In this document: positions 8,750 through 18,245 of the stretch, piece after piece
How positions within the stretch are numbered: position 1 is the first letter of the stretch
Layout: every line of letters starts with the position of its first letter
Assembly (NCBI GenBank): GCA_017510525.1
Contig: JAFWNC010000019.1
Span: forward strand, 90,611-154,610
Length of the DNA stretch: 64,000 nucleotides
Origin: Clostridia bacterium
GTDB taxonomy: Bacteria; Bacillota; Clostridia; TANB77; CAG-508
Direction: 5' to 3'
Notes under the pieces: model-generated
What the model was told of the DNA's origin: nothing
Database searches by the model: none
Seen by the model: the letters and a program-made list of their open reading frames with translations, nothing else
Position numbers and translations under genes: made by a program

Positions 8750-9994
8750 ATGTTGAAAAAACAAAAGGGTATTACTTTGATTGCTCTTGTTATCACAATA
8801 ATTGTTTTATTGATACTTGCTGGTGTAACTATTGCAATGGTTGTTGGTGATAATGGAATTATATCAAGGTCAAGGGAAGCAAAGGATACGACAAATATTA
8901 AGAAGATTCAGGAAGAGGTTGACTTAGAGGCAGCTGATTTAGTTGCCGAGTATCATTCTAAAGATAATGGAGAGGTTCCAAGTAAAGCTGGAGATTATGT
9001 AGCAGCAAATATAGTAAGTAAATTTGGAAGTGGAATAGTAACTCCTGATGAAAGCAATGCAAGAATAATAACAGTTGAAAAAGATGGAGTAACAACAGTT
9101 GGAACAATACAAGATGATGGAAGTATATTATGGAATGAAGCAAGCAGTACAGTAGCAGGAGGAGGTTCAGGCTCGGGAAGTGGCTCAGGCTCAGGAGAAC
9201 AAGGTGGAGGAACAACAACACCTACACCATCGCCATCACCTTCACCAGCAGTAACAATAACAACAGATAATTATGGAGACAGTGTAAATTATTCAACAAC
9301 ATTAAATGGACAAACATTAACAAATTGGAAGATCTTTCATCAAGAAGGAAATTATGTATGGTTAATATATGGAGATTACTTAGAAAATGCGGCAATACCA
9401 ACACCAACAAATATAAGTAAAAATGGTTATAGAGTATGTTCAAGTACAAATAGAATAGATTTAATTAATTATTTAACGACAAAATCAAATTGGAGTAGTT
9501 TATTAACAGGAACAATAAATGGTAATGCAATAGATTATACAAGTTCGGAAGACTCAAATATAACAGCAATGGGAAGTCCAACATTAGAATTATATAAAAA
9601 TAGTTGGAATGCAAAGTATCCAAATACTTCGACATATACAACAAATCAAATATATACAGCAACAACAAGTTCAGCAATGAGTGATGGATTAAATGGATAT
9701 TATGTATCAAAAACAAACAATCCGCCGACGACTTCAGAGTATGGTGCACAAATGTCAGGATCACAAGGATATCCTGATGCAACAAATGCAAATGTTTTAT
9801 ACTATCCTCATGCATGCGAATCAGCGTGGAATGACACATATGGCTACTGGTTGGCTTCGCCTTCTGCCTATGGAACTAAGGCTCGCGATGTGATCCTTGT
9901 TTACAATCACGGCATGGTGGACTATAACCGCTATAACTATGATCTCTATGCTTGTCGACCCGTAGTTTGTCTACCATCTAGTGCCTTAAATTAA
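8750..9994 (+). CDS. Prepilin-like surface protein with variable C-terminal domain
   Basis: 414 residues. A short positive N-terminus and a type IV prepilin-like segment (KGITLIALVITIIVLLILAG, about residues 5-24) are followed by a conserved helix (SREAKDTTNIKKIQEEVDLEA) almost identical to the protein at 30116. A Gly/Ser/Thr/Pro-rich linker (about 130-165) leads to an A-rich-coded domain and then a GC-rich C-terminal 50 residues beginning YWLASP and ending CRPVVCLP. Base composition shifts sharply near 9815. That tail has the layout of a C-type-lectin-like variable region. Good AAGGAGG upstream. No pilus assembly genes are in the window. Likely secreted or surface-displayed. Confidence 0.8.
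   Translation: MLKKQKGITLIALVITIIVLLILAGVTIAMVVGDNGIISRSREAKDTTNIKKIQEEVDLEAADLVAEYHSKDNGEVPSKAGDYVAANIVSKFGSGIVTPDESNARIITVEKDGVTTVGTIQDDGSILWNEASSTVAGGGSGSGSGSGSGEQGGGTTTPTPSPSPSPAVTITTDNYGDSVNYSTTLNGQTLTNWKIFHQEGNYVWLIYGDYLENAAIPTPTNISKNGYRVCSSTNRIDLINYLTTKSNWSSLLTGTINGNAIDYTSSEDSNITAMGSPTLELYKNSWNAKYPNTSTYTTNQIYTATTSSAMSDGLNGYYVSKTNNPPTTSEYGAQMSGSQGYPDATNANVLYYPHACESAWNDTYGYWLASPSAYGTKARDVILVYNHGMVDYNRYNYDLYACRPVVCLPSSALN
9845..9982 (+). other. Candidate diversity-generating-retroelement variable region 1
   Basis: GC-rich tail of an A-rich gene; invariant TGGCTTCGCC-like start and CCCGTAGTTT end are shared with 31340-31495, while codons between are dominated by NAC/NAT/NNC types (TAT, AAC, GAC, CGC, CTC) as expected from adenine mutagenesis of AAC-rich templates. 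No template repeat or reverse transcriptase is seen in the window. Confidence 0.5.
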
Positions 9995-10007
9995 GCATCG
10001 AATTATG

Positions 10008-10225
10008 TAGGGGCGGGGCTTGTCCCCGCCTGAGACCCGCGAAGATGAGCAAAAATAATAAAATATGTATAGGGTGTGCCGTTGGAGGCGGACGAGCAAT
10101 GCTCGCCCCTACAAATAAATCACAAAAGGTGTAGGGGAAGCCTGTAGGGGCACATTGCAATGTGCCCCTACGGTATAGGGTTAGACAAGGAGAAATGGAG
10201 CACAATGGAGCACTGTGTGCTCCAT
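10008..10225. repeat. Cluster of GC-rich palindromes
   Basis: Four units in a row: GTAGGGGCGGGGCTTGTCCCCGCC, GGCGGACGAGCAATGCTCGCCCCTAC, GTAGGGGCACATTGCAATGTGCCCCTAC and GGAGCACTGTGTGCTCC. Each folds on itself. They lie between converging genes and probably end both transcripts. Confidence 0.65.
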
Positions 10226-10232
10226 ATTTTTT

Positions 10233-12635
10233 TTAAATTTCTCTATTTAAATTTCCGTTTGTATATTGTTCGCCTTCGAATCTTTGGTTATTATTTATTG
10301 TTTTTATTATATTGTTTATTTCATTTATCGATTCGTCTAAAATGTCTATTCTGTAGCTGTTTACATTAAATTCATTAGGTAAGATTGATGTTGTTTTGCA
10401 GTTATATATTGTTGTAATTGTTTGAGTGTTGTCTGGTACTATTTTAAATTTCATTCCTAGTCTATCTTTTATTTCATATATATTCTTTGAATTACATTTT
10501 TTTGAACATTCTTTATAACATTTATTACTATTTCCTAGTAGGCAATAACTCATATTCATTATTGGTGTTTTTCCATATACAATTAATTCATTTTCCAAAA
10601 TACTGTTATCACAAATTGCACTTTTATCTGATTCAGGTGAGATAGTATATTTGCTTATTCCTAGGTTTTTTAATTCTGAAATTGATCTATTATTAAATAC
10701 GTTTAAAGTATAGTTTGCTATAATTTCATAGTTTTTAAATTCTTTTAATATTTCAAAATTTGAAATATTAGATATAACAAATCCTTGAATTTTATATGTA
10801 TCAACAGTTTTAGAGATGACGCTTTTTAAGAATTCCATATAATTTGTTTTAATAATTGTTGGTAAATAAATGTATGTTTTAAATCTAGAGTTTAATACCT
10901 TTAGAATGTTTTCATATTTAGGATTTGAAAAATATTTTAGAGGAATATAAACATTATCTATCTTTTCCAAAACACTATAATCAAATTCTAAATCTAAATT
11001 ATTTAAAAGTAATGAAATTGTTTTACTATCTAGTTCTCTAGGGTTACATTGCGATAAATCTTCATAAACAACATTAGTAGAATTTCTATGTATTTTATTT
11101 AAGGCATATTCTGTAGCTTTATCTAAAGTAGTTCTACGAAGTTCATTTAGAGACTTGAAACTAGGTAAAAATAAGCCATTATCTAAATCAATTTTTATAT
11201 TAGAAAATTCATAATGTGTTGATCCTAATTTATTTATTTGTTTAAAAACTTTTTCTTCATCTAAAGGTTGATTTAAAGCATCTACTGGAATAATATCTAA
11301 AGAAGTAGTTACATCTAAGCCAGAATACAAGTCATCTTTAGAGTTTGAATATAATCTAATCGAAATAGGATTATTCTTTTTTATTGAAACTTCGCAATTT
11401 AAAGGTACTTTTTTGTTTTCGTTTTCAAAACTTTCAATTGCTTTTTCACTTAATTTTTTAGAAGACATTTTGTAGATTTTATCTCCTATATGAATATTAC
11501 CTTTCATACGCCCAATAGTAACAAATTGGCCTGCTTCAGCATTTTTTATATTTTTGTTTTTTATCATTAATTCAGAAATATTATAACTACCAGTCTCTTT
11601 TTGAAGAGATACTGTATCACCAATAGCTAAATTTTCATTTAAGTTTAAAGTTATATATCCTTTATCTTTATTATATTTTTCAACTGTTCCAAGGAATAGC
11701 CCCATATTATTAGGCTTTTCCTTGAATATTAAATTTTTATTAGGTGTAGAGTCTAAGTGTCCATGTGAAAAAGATCCTCTATTAAATGCTTGCATTAATT
11801 CTTTATTATCTTCTTTGTTTATTTTATATTCATTTCCAGAATATACTAAATCTATATATTTACGATAAATTCTTGTAACTGTTGCAACATATTCAGGTGA
11901 TTTCATACGTCCTTCAATTTTTAAACATGTAACATTAGAATTAATAAAAGAAGGAAGAAAGTCAAGTCCACATAAATCACGTGGACTTAGTAAATAGCCT
12001 TTATCAATTGCTTTATCATTTTCTAATAATTCATAAGGAAGACGACAAGTTTGGGCACATCTACCACGGTTTCCTGAACGGCCTCCAATCATGCTTGAAG
12101 CTAAGCATTGGCCTGAATATGATATACAAAGAGCACCATGAATAAAACATTCGACTTCAATATCAATGTTTTTAGTTATATATTCAATTTCTTCAAAAGA
12201 TAATTCTCTTGATAGAACTACTCTCTTAAATCCTAATTCTTGAAGTTTTAAAGCTCCTTCTAAATTATGAACTGACATTTGTGTACTAGCGTGAATTGCT
12301 AAATCTGGGAAGGATTTTATAAGTAAACAAGCTAATCCTAAATCTTGGACTATAATTGCATCTATTCCAAATTCATAAGCTTTTTTAGCTAGATTAAAGG
12401 CGTCTTCAAATTCATTATTTTTGATTAATATATTTAATGTTAAATTTGTTTTTACACCACGTAGTTTTGCATATTCGATTGCTTTTTGAAGTCCAATCAT
12501 ATCAAAGTTTTTAGCTGATGCACGTGCACTAAAAAGGTTTGCTCCGAAATATACGCAATCTGCACCGTTTTGAACGGCTGCTTTTAAACATTCAAAATCT
12601 CCTACTGGTGATAAAAGTTCAATTTTATTTTTCAT
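10233..12635 (-). CDS. Peptidase U32 family protein (RNA-hydroxylation type)
   Basis: 800 residues, full-length U32 with a long C-terminal region. The N-terminus (IELLSPVGDFECLKAAVQNGADCVYFG) and the signature block EVECFIHGALCISYSGQCLASS...GRSGNRGRCAQTCRLPYEL are those of U32 proteins. In well-studied bacteria such proteins (RlhA, TrhP) work in hydroxylation of rRNA or tRNA rather than proteolysis. Conserved cysteines (C in GQC, RCAQTC and a later C) are present, and a cysteine-rich segment near the C-terminus (CLLGNSNKCYKECSKKC) follows the DUF3656-like middle. All CGG trinucleotides on this strand are out of frame. Which RNA is modified is not shown. Confidence 0.9.
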   Translation of the reverse strand: MKNKIELLSPVGDFECLKAAVQNGADCVYFGANLFSARASAKNFDMIGLQKAIEYAKLRGVKTNLTLNILIKNNEFEDAFNLAKKAYEFGIDAIIVQDLGLACLLIKSFPDLAIHASTQMSVHNLEGALKLQELGFKRVVLSRELSFEEIEYITKNIDIEVECFIHGALCISYSGQCLASSMIGGRSGNRGRCAQTCRLPYELLENDKAIDKGYLLSPRDLCGLDFLPSFINSNVTCLKIEGRMKSPEYVATVTRIYRKYIDLVYSGNEYKINKEDNKELMQAFNRGSFSHGHLDSTPNKNLIFKEKPNNMGLFLGTVEKYNKDKGYITLNLNENLAIGDTVSLQKETGSYNISELMIKNKNIKNAEAGQFVTIGRMKGNIHIGDKIYKMSSKKLSEKAIESFENENKKVPLNCEVSIKKNNPISIRLYSNSKDDLYSGLDVTTSLDIIPVDALNQPLDEEKVFKQINKLGSTHYEFSNIKIDLDNGLFLPSFKSLNELRRTTLDKATEYALNKIHRNSTNVVYEDLSQCNPRELDSKTISLLLNNLDLEFDYSVLEKIDNVYIPLKYFSNPKYENILKVLNSRFKTYIYLPTIIKTNYMEFLKSVISKTVDTYKIQGFVISNISNFEILKEFKNYEIIANYTLNVFNNRSISELKNLGISKYTISPESDKSAICDNSILENELIVYGKTPIMNMSYCLLGNSNKCYKECSKKCNSKNIYEIKDRLGMKFKIVPDNTQTITTIYNCKTTSILPNEFNVNSYRIDILDESINEINNIIKTINNNQRFEGEQYTNGNLNREI

Positions 12636-12667
12636 ATTTTACCCCTTAATTGTTTGTCTTTGTTGGT

Positions 12668-12695
12668 AATGGAGAACTCTAGTTCTCCGCTACGA
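12668..12695. repeat. GGAGAACTCTAGTTCTCC-GCTACGA palindrome
   Basis: Short perfect palindrome followed by GCTACGA, the second dispersed palindrome type, between the divergent U32 gene and recG. Confidence 0.55.
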
Positions 12696-12799
12696 ATTAA
12701 ATTATAACATATTTTTCATGATATTACAAAAAGCATATTGAAGATAAATAGAAAAAATGATAAAATTATACTGTATTTTTATGTATTATTGAGGTTTTT

Positions 12800-14850
12800 A
12801 TGGTTGATTTAAATAAAGAAGTTAAATATGTTAAAGGAGTTGGTCCTGCTAGAGTTGGACTACTTAATAAACTTGGAATATTTACTTTAGAAGACTTAAT
12901 TAAATATTATCCTAGAAATTATGAAGATAGAAGTGTTCCTAAAAAGATTGAAGAACTTGTAGATCGGTGAGGAGGCCTTGATTGAAGTTTTTCCTGTTTC
13001 TAGAATGAGTGAGGTCAGAATCAGAAAGAATATGACTTTATATAAACTTGTTGCTAGAGACGATACAGGAACTTGCACTCTTACTTGGTATAATCAACCA
13101 TATTTAAAATCAATGTTTAGAGTTGGGGAGCAATATAAGTTTTATGGTAAAGTTAGCAGAAAATATAGAACAATTGATATATTGTCTCCTGTTTATGATA
13201 AAGAGGGAAATAATAAAAACACTGGAAAGATTATCCCAATTTATCCTTCAACCTATAATTTGCCTCAAACAACATTAAGAAGAATTATTGAAAATGGCTT
13301 AACTGAAGTAAATGGTAAAATTGATGATACTTTACCTAGTTATCTTATAAAAAAATATAGATTATATGATTTAAATACAGCAATTAGTCAGATTCATTTT
13401 CCTGAATCTTTTGATAGTTTTAATTTAGCTAGAAATAGATTGGTTTTTGAAGAGTTGCTTATTATGCAACTTGCACTTTTACTATTAAAAAATCAGTATA
13501 CTAATGAGGTTAAGGGAATAGAATTTGATAAAGCTGTAAAAATGTCTGATGTTATCAATAATCTTCCGTTTTCTCTTACAAAAGCACAACTTCGTGTTTT
13601 AGAAGAGATTGATAATGATATGGAAGGTCAAAAGCCAATGAATAGACTTCTTCAAGGAGATGTTGGTTCACGGAAAGACTATTGTTTCTATTATTGCTGC
13701 ATATAAGTGCGTAAAAAGTGGATATCAGGCTGCAATAATGGCTCCAACAGCTATTTTAGCTGGTCAACATTTAGAAAGTTTCAAACAAATTCTTGATAAA
13801 TTTGATATTAGGTGTGAATTATTAGTTAGTGGAATTACTAAAAAGAAAAAAGAAGATATTTTAGAAAGACTTCAAAATGGTGAAATAGATGTTTTGATTG
13901 GAACTCATGCTCTTTTGGAAGAGAATGTTGTATTTAAAAATCTAGGTTTAGTTGTTACTGATGAGCAACATAGATTTGGTGTAAGACAGAGAAGTATAAT
14001 TGCAAAAAAAGGTAAAAATCCTGATGTTTTGGTTATGACAGCAACTCCAATTCCAAGAACTCTTGCATTAATTCTATATGGAGATTTGGATATTTCTATT
14101 ATTGATGAGCTTCCTCCAAATAGAAAGAAAATTGAAACATACCCTGTTACTAAAGGAATGGAAAATAGGGTTAATGATTTTATTAGAAAGCAGATTGATG
14201 AAGGAAGACAGGCATATATTGTTTGCCCATTAGTTGAGGAAAGTGAAGAAATTGATGCTAAGTCTGTTATGGAACTTGCTGAAAACTATAAAAATAAAGT
14301 TTTTTCAAATTACAGAGTTGAATATTTACATGGAAAAATGAAACAGAAGGAAAAAGATTCTATAATGGAAAAATTTAAAGATGGGGAAATAGATATTTTA
14401 ATTTCTACTACTGTTATTGAAGTTGGCGTTAATGTTCCTAATGCTAGTATTATGGTTGTTGAAAATGCTGAAAGATTTGGCTTAGCTCAATTACACCAAT
14501 TAAGAGGAAGAGTAGGTAGAGGTGAATATAAATCATATTGCATATTGAAATATCAGGGAAATTCTGATATTATTAAACAGCGTATGAATGTTATGAAAGA
14601 TACAAATGATGGATTCATTATTTCCGAAAAAGACCTAGAACTTAGAGGAAGCGGAGAATTTTTTGGTACTAGACAACACGGTATTCCAGAGTTTAGAATT
14701 GCTAATCTTTTTGAAGATATTGAGGTATTAAAGATGGTTCAAAGTATTTCAATTAAAATATTGAATGAGGATCCATTACTTGAGAAAAAGGAGAATTTAG
14801 TATTAAAGAAACAAGTTGATAATAAATTTGGAAATAGAATTGAGATATAG
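12800..14850 (+). CDS. recG: ATP-dependent DNA helicase RecG, with two CGG +1 shifts
   Basis: Reads as 682 residues after two +1 shifts, the normal RecG length. It restarts stalled forks and resolves recombination intermediates. The ATG at 12800 begins MVDLNKEVKYVKGVGPARV, the RecG wedge start. After ELVD the frame meets CGG TGA (12965-12970); dropping C gives DGEEALIEVFPVSRM. After GDVGS it meets CGG AAA (13671); dropping C gives GDVGSGKTIVS, the Walker A loop. Then follow VTDEQHRFG (motif II), TATPIPRTL (motif III), STTVIEVGVNVPNA and QLRGRVGRG (motif VI). Without both shifts no helicase is made. Confidence 0.95.
12965..12967 (+). other. CGG +1 recoding site 1 in recG
   Basis: Codons GTA GAT CGG TGA: a stop lies directly after CGG. 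Skipping C gives GAT GGT GAG GAG. The fourth base is T. Confidence 0.85.
13671..13673 (+). other. CGG +1 recoding site 2 in recG (Walker A)
   Basis: Codons GGT TCA CGG AAA. Skipping C gives TCA GGA AAG ACT, the GSGKT loop. Glycine here is essential in P-loop ATPases, so the decoded residue is very probably Gly. Confidence 0.9.
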
Positions 14851-14880
14851 AATTTGTTGTAGAAAAGGGATGTGTAATAA

Positions 14881-15066
14881 ATGGAAGTTTGGCTTGATTT
14901 ATTAGGAGTTTTAATTTGTGCATTAGGTATTATTTGTGTTTATGATGCTAGACCAATTGTTAAAAAATATTTTAATTTTGGCGAGGAAAATGAGGCTACT
15001 CTTGGACTTAAGCTTTTGGGTTTTATTTTTATAGTAATTGGTGGATTGATTGTTTATTTTAATTAG
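14881..15066 (+). CDS. Small two-segment membrane protein
   Basis: 61 residues with hydrophobic segments at about 5-21 and 42-60 separated by a charged loop (DARPIVKKYFNFGEENEATLG). The ATG follows an AGGGATGTG stretch 31 bases after recG, so it may share that transcript. The pattern resembles clostridial small membrane proteins annotated as hypothetical. No function assigned. Confidence 0.6.
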   Translation: MEVWLDLLGVLICALGIICVYDARPIVKKYFNFGEENEATLGLKLLGFIFIVIGGLIVYFN

Positions 15067-15079
15067 AGGTTTTTATTTA

Positions 15080-15165
15080 TGGACAACTGTAGTTGTCCGC
15101 TACGATTATTAATATTTTGTAGAGGAGAACTAGAGTTCTCCATAAGTGGCGAAGCCACTTTTTTA
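15080..15165. repeat. Palindrome cluster (GGACAAC/GTTGTCC, GGAGAACT/AGTTCTCC, GTGGC/GCCAC)
   Basis: Three consecutive hairpin-forming units ending in a T run, with the GCTACGA tail seen in other copies. Confidence 0.55.
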
Positions 15166-15192
15166 TGTTATTTTGTAAGGGAGTTTTGAGAT

Positions 15193-16827
15193 ATGAAAGT
15201 TACTTATGGTGATATAGTTTTTAATGCAAAAAAAGGCGATAGGGTTTGTGATATTCTAAAAGAAGAAATAACTGATGAACATATTGTTTGTATTTGCAAT
15301 AATAAGGTTCAAGTATTGGACTTTCCAATAAATGAGGATACAAATGTTGAGTTAATTGGTATTGAAAGAAAAGAAGGAAGAGCTGCGTATATTAGAGGCC
15401 TTTTATATATTTTAGGAAAGGCTTTTGCTGAGATTTATCCTGATGCATGGCTTACTGTTAATTATCAACTTAATAATTCTATGTTTTGTCAGCTAGATAA
15501 TATGGATGTTACTGACGAAATTTTGAGTAATATTAGATCTAAGATGGAAGAAATAATTAACAAAAATCTTAGAATTGAAAAATGTGATATGACTTTAAAA
15601 GAGGCGAAAAGATTTTATGAAGAAGGTAGAAAATCTAGGGGAAGACTTCAAGTTAGAGAATCTTCTGAAAAAGTTTCTTTGTATTTTTGTGAGGATTATT
15701 ACAATTATTTATATGGGCCAATGCCTATGTATACTGGAAAAACTAAGGTTTTTGACATAATGAAATATAAAGATGGATTTTTATTAAGATATCCTGATAA
15801 AAATAATGGATTTAAATTATCAAAATATAAAGAAACTAAAAAATTATTAGCAACATTAGAAGAATATGACGAAATCAATAGATTGTTATATGTTAATACT
15901 GTTTATAGATTAAATACAAAAGTTCAAAAAGGTGAAACAGAAGATGTTATTTTACTATCAGAAGCTTTACACAACAAGAAAATTTCTGATTTAGCTGAAA
16001 CTATTTCTAAGAAAAAAGAAGCAAAAATGATCTTAATTGCAGGCCCTTCTTCTTCTGGTAAAACAACATTTGCAAGAAAGCTTGCTTTGAATTTAAGACT
16101 AAATGGTATTAAGCCTGTTACTATTTCTGTTGATAACTATTTTGTTGAAAGAGAAGAAAATCCAGTAGATGAATTTGGTAACTATGATTTTGAATGTTTA
16201 GAGGCTATTGATACTAAACTTTTTAATAAGCATTTAACAAAATTACTTAATGGGGAAGAGATTGAAGTTCCAACTTTTGATTTTAGTGTTGGTAAGAAAT
16301 TTTACAATGGCGAAAAAATGAAATTAGCTAAAGATGAGATTTTAGTTATTGAAGGAATTCATTGTTTGAATGATAAGTTGACTGAGTCTATTGATAAATC
16401 AAAGAAATTCAAGATTTATATAAGTGATTTAACAGTTTTAAATGTTGATTATTTTTCAAGAATTTCAACAACAGATACAAGGCTAATTAGAAGAATTGTA
16501 AGAGATTATTATTATAGAAATTATAGTGCTTTAAATACACTTAGATCTTGGTATTCTGTTAATAGAGGTGAGGAGAAGTATATTTATCCTTTCCAAGAAG
16601 AGGCTGATTATATGTTTAATTCTTCTTTGGTTTATGAGTTAGCTGTTTTGAAGAAACATGCTCTTCCTCTATTAAAAGAAATTAATAATACTAATAAAGA
16701 ATATGGTGAAGCACAAAGACTTATTGAATTATTAGAGTATTTTGATGATATTCCTGATGATGATATTCCAAGTGATTCTCTTTTAAGGGAGTTCATTGGC
16801 GGAAGCATTTATCATAGAGAAAAATAA
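15193..16827 (+). CDS. Nucleoside (uridine-type) kinase with N-terminal TGS/threonyl-tRNA synthetase-like domain
   Basis: 544 residues. The N-terminal part (about 1-60, TGS-like; 60-180, ThrRS editing-like region, AYIRGLLYILGKAFAEIYPDA and LKEAKRFYEEG) is followed by a P-loop kinase domain: Walker A AGPSSSGKTTFARKLA near residue 280, PVTISVDNYFVER, and VIEGIHCLNDKL. This domain order is typical of the clostridial proteins annotated as nucleoside kinase. They probably phosphorylate uridine or cytidine, but the exact substrate is unproven. RBS AAGGGAG is close to the ATG. Confidence 0.85.
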   Translation: MKVTYGDIVFNAKKGDRVCDILKEEITDEHIVCICNNKVQVLDFPINEDTNVELIGIERKEGRAAYIRGLLYILGKAFAEIYPDAWLTVNYQLNNSMFCQLDNMDVTDEILSNIRSKMEEIINKNLRIEKCDMTLKEAKRFYEEGRKSRGRLQVRESSEKVSLYFCEDYYNYLYGPMPMYTGKTKVFDIMKYKDGFLLRYPDKNNGFKLSKYKETKKLLATLEEYDEINRLLYVNTVYRLNTKVQKGETEDVILLSEALHNKKISDLAETISKKKEAKMILIAGPSSSGKTTFARKLALNLRLNGIKPVTISVDNYFVEREENPVDEFGNYDFECLEAIDTKLFNKHLTKLLNGEEIEVPTFDFSVGKKFYNGEKMKLAKDEILVIEGIHCLNDKLTESIDKSKKFKIYISDLTVLNVDYFSRISTTDTRLIRRIVRDYYYRNYSALNTLRSWYSVNRGEEKYIYPFQEEADYMFNSSLVYELAVLKKHALPLLKEINNTNKEYGEAQRLIELLEYFDDIPDDDIPSDSLLREFIGGSIYHREK

Positions 16828-16840
16828 AGAAATAAGTCAG

Positions 16841-16906
16841 GTGGGGGCAAGCCCCACTCCTACAGATAGGATTATATATGTAGGGGCAGGGCTTGTCCCT
16901 GCCCGT
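16841..16906. repeat. Two GC-rich palindromes
   Basis: GTGGGGGCAAGCCCCAC and GTAGGGGCAGGGCTTGTCCCTGCCC, members of the dispersed family. Confidence 0.6.
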
Positions 16907-16922
16907 AAAAATAGGAGTTTTT

Positions 16923-17232
16923 ATGGGAAATTTTACTGTTATTGATGAAGAATTTGTTTGCGATAATTGTGGGAAATTAGTTCCAAAACTGGGGTATTCT
17001 TGTAGAAATCATTGCCCTTGGTGTTTACATTCTAAACATGTTGATATTAATCCTGGAGATAGGGCTGAGAGTTGTCATGGAGATTTGGAGCCTATTCGGA
17101 TTGGAGATTGATTCGAAAAAGGGATATGTAATTGTTTTTAGATGTAAGAAGTGTGGGATGATTCGTAAAAATAAGGCTGCTGAAGATGATGATATGGATC
17201 TTATTATTGAATTGAGTAAGGGCGACTATTAG
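16923..17232 (+). CDS. RNHCP-domain zinc-binding protein, with CGG +1 shift
   Basis: 102 residues after one shift. From ATG 16923 (TAGGAG upstream) it reads MGNFTVIDEEFVCDNCGKLV, then RNHCPWCLHSKHVD, the defining block of the RNHCP family, and PGDRAESCHGDLEPI. At 17097 CGG ATT occurs; zero frame ends a few codons later. Dropping C gives [36 protein letters not shown] to the stop. The cysteine pairs CDNC, CPWC, CKKC suggest zinc ribbons. The function of the family is unknown. The second half, with its CKKC pair, is needed to complete the motif set. Confidence 0.88.
17097..17099 (+). other. CGG +1 recoding site in the RNHCP gene
   Basis: Codons CCT ATT CGG ATT. Skipping C gives ATT GGA TTG GAG (EPIGLE), the family sequence. 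The fourth base is A. Confidence 0.85.
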
Positions 17233-17261
17233 TCGCCCGAAAAAATATAGGGAGTGATTTT

Positions 17262-18095
17262 TTGGTTATTAAGGAACTTTTGGAATTTGGTGTTAATGAA
17301 TTAAATAAGGCTAAAATAGAAGATTCAGTTTTAAAAGTGCGTATTCTTTTATCTTATTGTTTAGGTGAGAGTAAGGAATTTTTAGTTTCTCATGATGATT
17401 TAGAAGTTGATAGTAATGTTCAAAAAAATTTCTATGATGGAATTGATAAACTAAAAGAAAATGTTCCTATTCAATATATTACTCATAATCAAGAGTTTAT
17501 GAAATTGAATTTTTATGTTGATGAAAGGGTTTTAATTCCAAGGGATGATACTGAAGTTTTGGTTCAAGAGGTTTTAGATAGATGTAAAGATGGTTTTAAA
17601 GTTTTGGATTTATGTTCTGGCAGTGGAGCTATTGGCATTTCTATAAAAAAGTACAAGCCTGAAGTAAAAGTTTGGTGTTCTGATATTAGTTTAGGTGCTT
17701 TAGATGTTGCTAGAAAGAATAGTATTGATAATTGCTGTGAGGTTGAGTTTGTTAGGTCAGATTTATTTGAAAATATTGAGGAAAAGAATTTCGATATTAT
17801 TGTTTCAAATCCGCCTTATATTTCAAAAGTTGAGATGAGTGGTTTAGATGAAGAAGTAAAAAAAGAACCTGAAATTGCGTTATATGGCGGAGTCCACGGA
17901 TTAGATTTTTATAAAAAGATTATTTCTGATGCCAAGGGTTATTTAAAAAATGATGGATTTTTGTGTTTAGAGATTGGGTATAATCAGAAAAATGATGTTG
18001 AGGAGTTATTAAGTAATAATGGGTTTATTGATGTTGTTTGTGTGAAGGATTTGTATGGGAATGATAGGGTTGTAATTGGGAATACTATACAATAA
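17262..18095 (+). CDS. prmC: Peptide chain release factor N5-glutamine methyltransferase PrmC
   Basis: 277 residues. It methylates the GGQ glutamine of release factors 1 and 2. The class I methyltransferase motif VLDLCSGSGAIGISI is followed by the catalytic SNPPYIS and the N-terminal helical domain. It begins at TTG 17262, with GGGAG nine bases before and no closer ATG. Its place between the RNHCP gene and whiA gives no clear operon logic; in many Firmicutes it sits beside prfA. No CGG in frame. Confidence 0.93.
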   Translation: MVIKELLEFGVNELNKAKIEDSVLKVRILLSYCLGESKEFLVSHDDLEVDSNVQKNFYDGIDKLKENVPIQYITHNQEFMKLNFYVDERVLIPRDDTEVLVQEVLDRCKDGFKVLDLCSGSGAIGISIKKYKPEVKVWCSDISLGALDVARKNSIDNCCEVEFVRSDLFENIEEKNFDIIVSNPPYISKVEMSGLDEEVKKEPEIALYGGVHGLDFYKKIISDAKGYLKNDGFLCLEIGYNQKNDVEELLSNNGFIDVVCVKDLYGNDRVVIGNTIQ

Positions 18096-18197
18096 ATGAA
18101 ATATAGTAATTTTTCAGCTTAGGCTGCGGACGCTCCGCTATTTTTCTACTTCGTAGAAAAACACCTTGCCACGCTTCAAAATTCTATATTTCATTTA
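18093..18197. repeat. ~105-bp inverted-repeat element, copy A
   Basis: Arms TAAATGAAATATAG / CTATATTTCATTTA enclose a conserved core GGCTGCGGACGCTCCGCTATTTTTC...CACCTTGCCACGC. Other copies: 20250-20355, 29835-29948 and, reversed, 34661-34768. Confidence 0.75.
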
Positions 18198-18245
18198 TAA
18201 TGATTTGCATTGTAATTTCAGATTATAATATAAGGAGGGGTGGAG

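Noticed and set aside
8958..9839. Long minus-strand reading frames through the prepilin genes
   Set aside because: Their products are Leu/His/Ser-rich low-complexity shadows of the A-rich Thr/Gly/Asn coding strand, lack ribosome sites and match no family.
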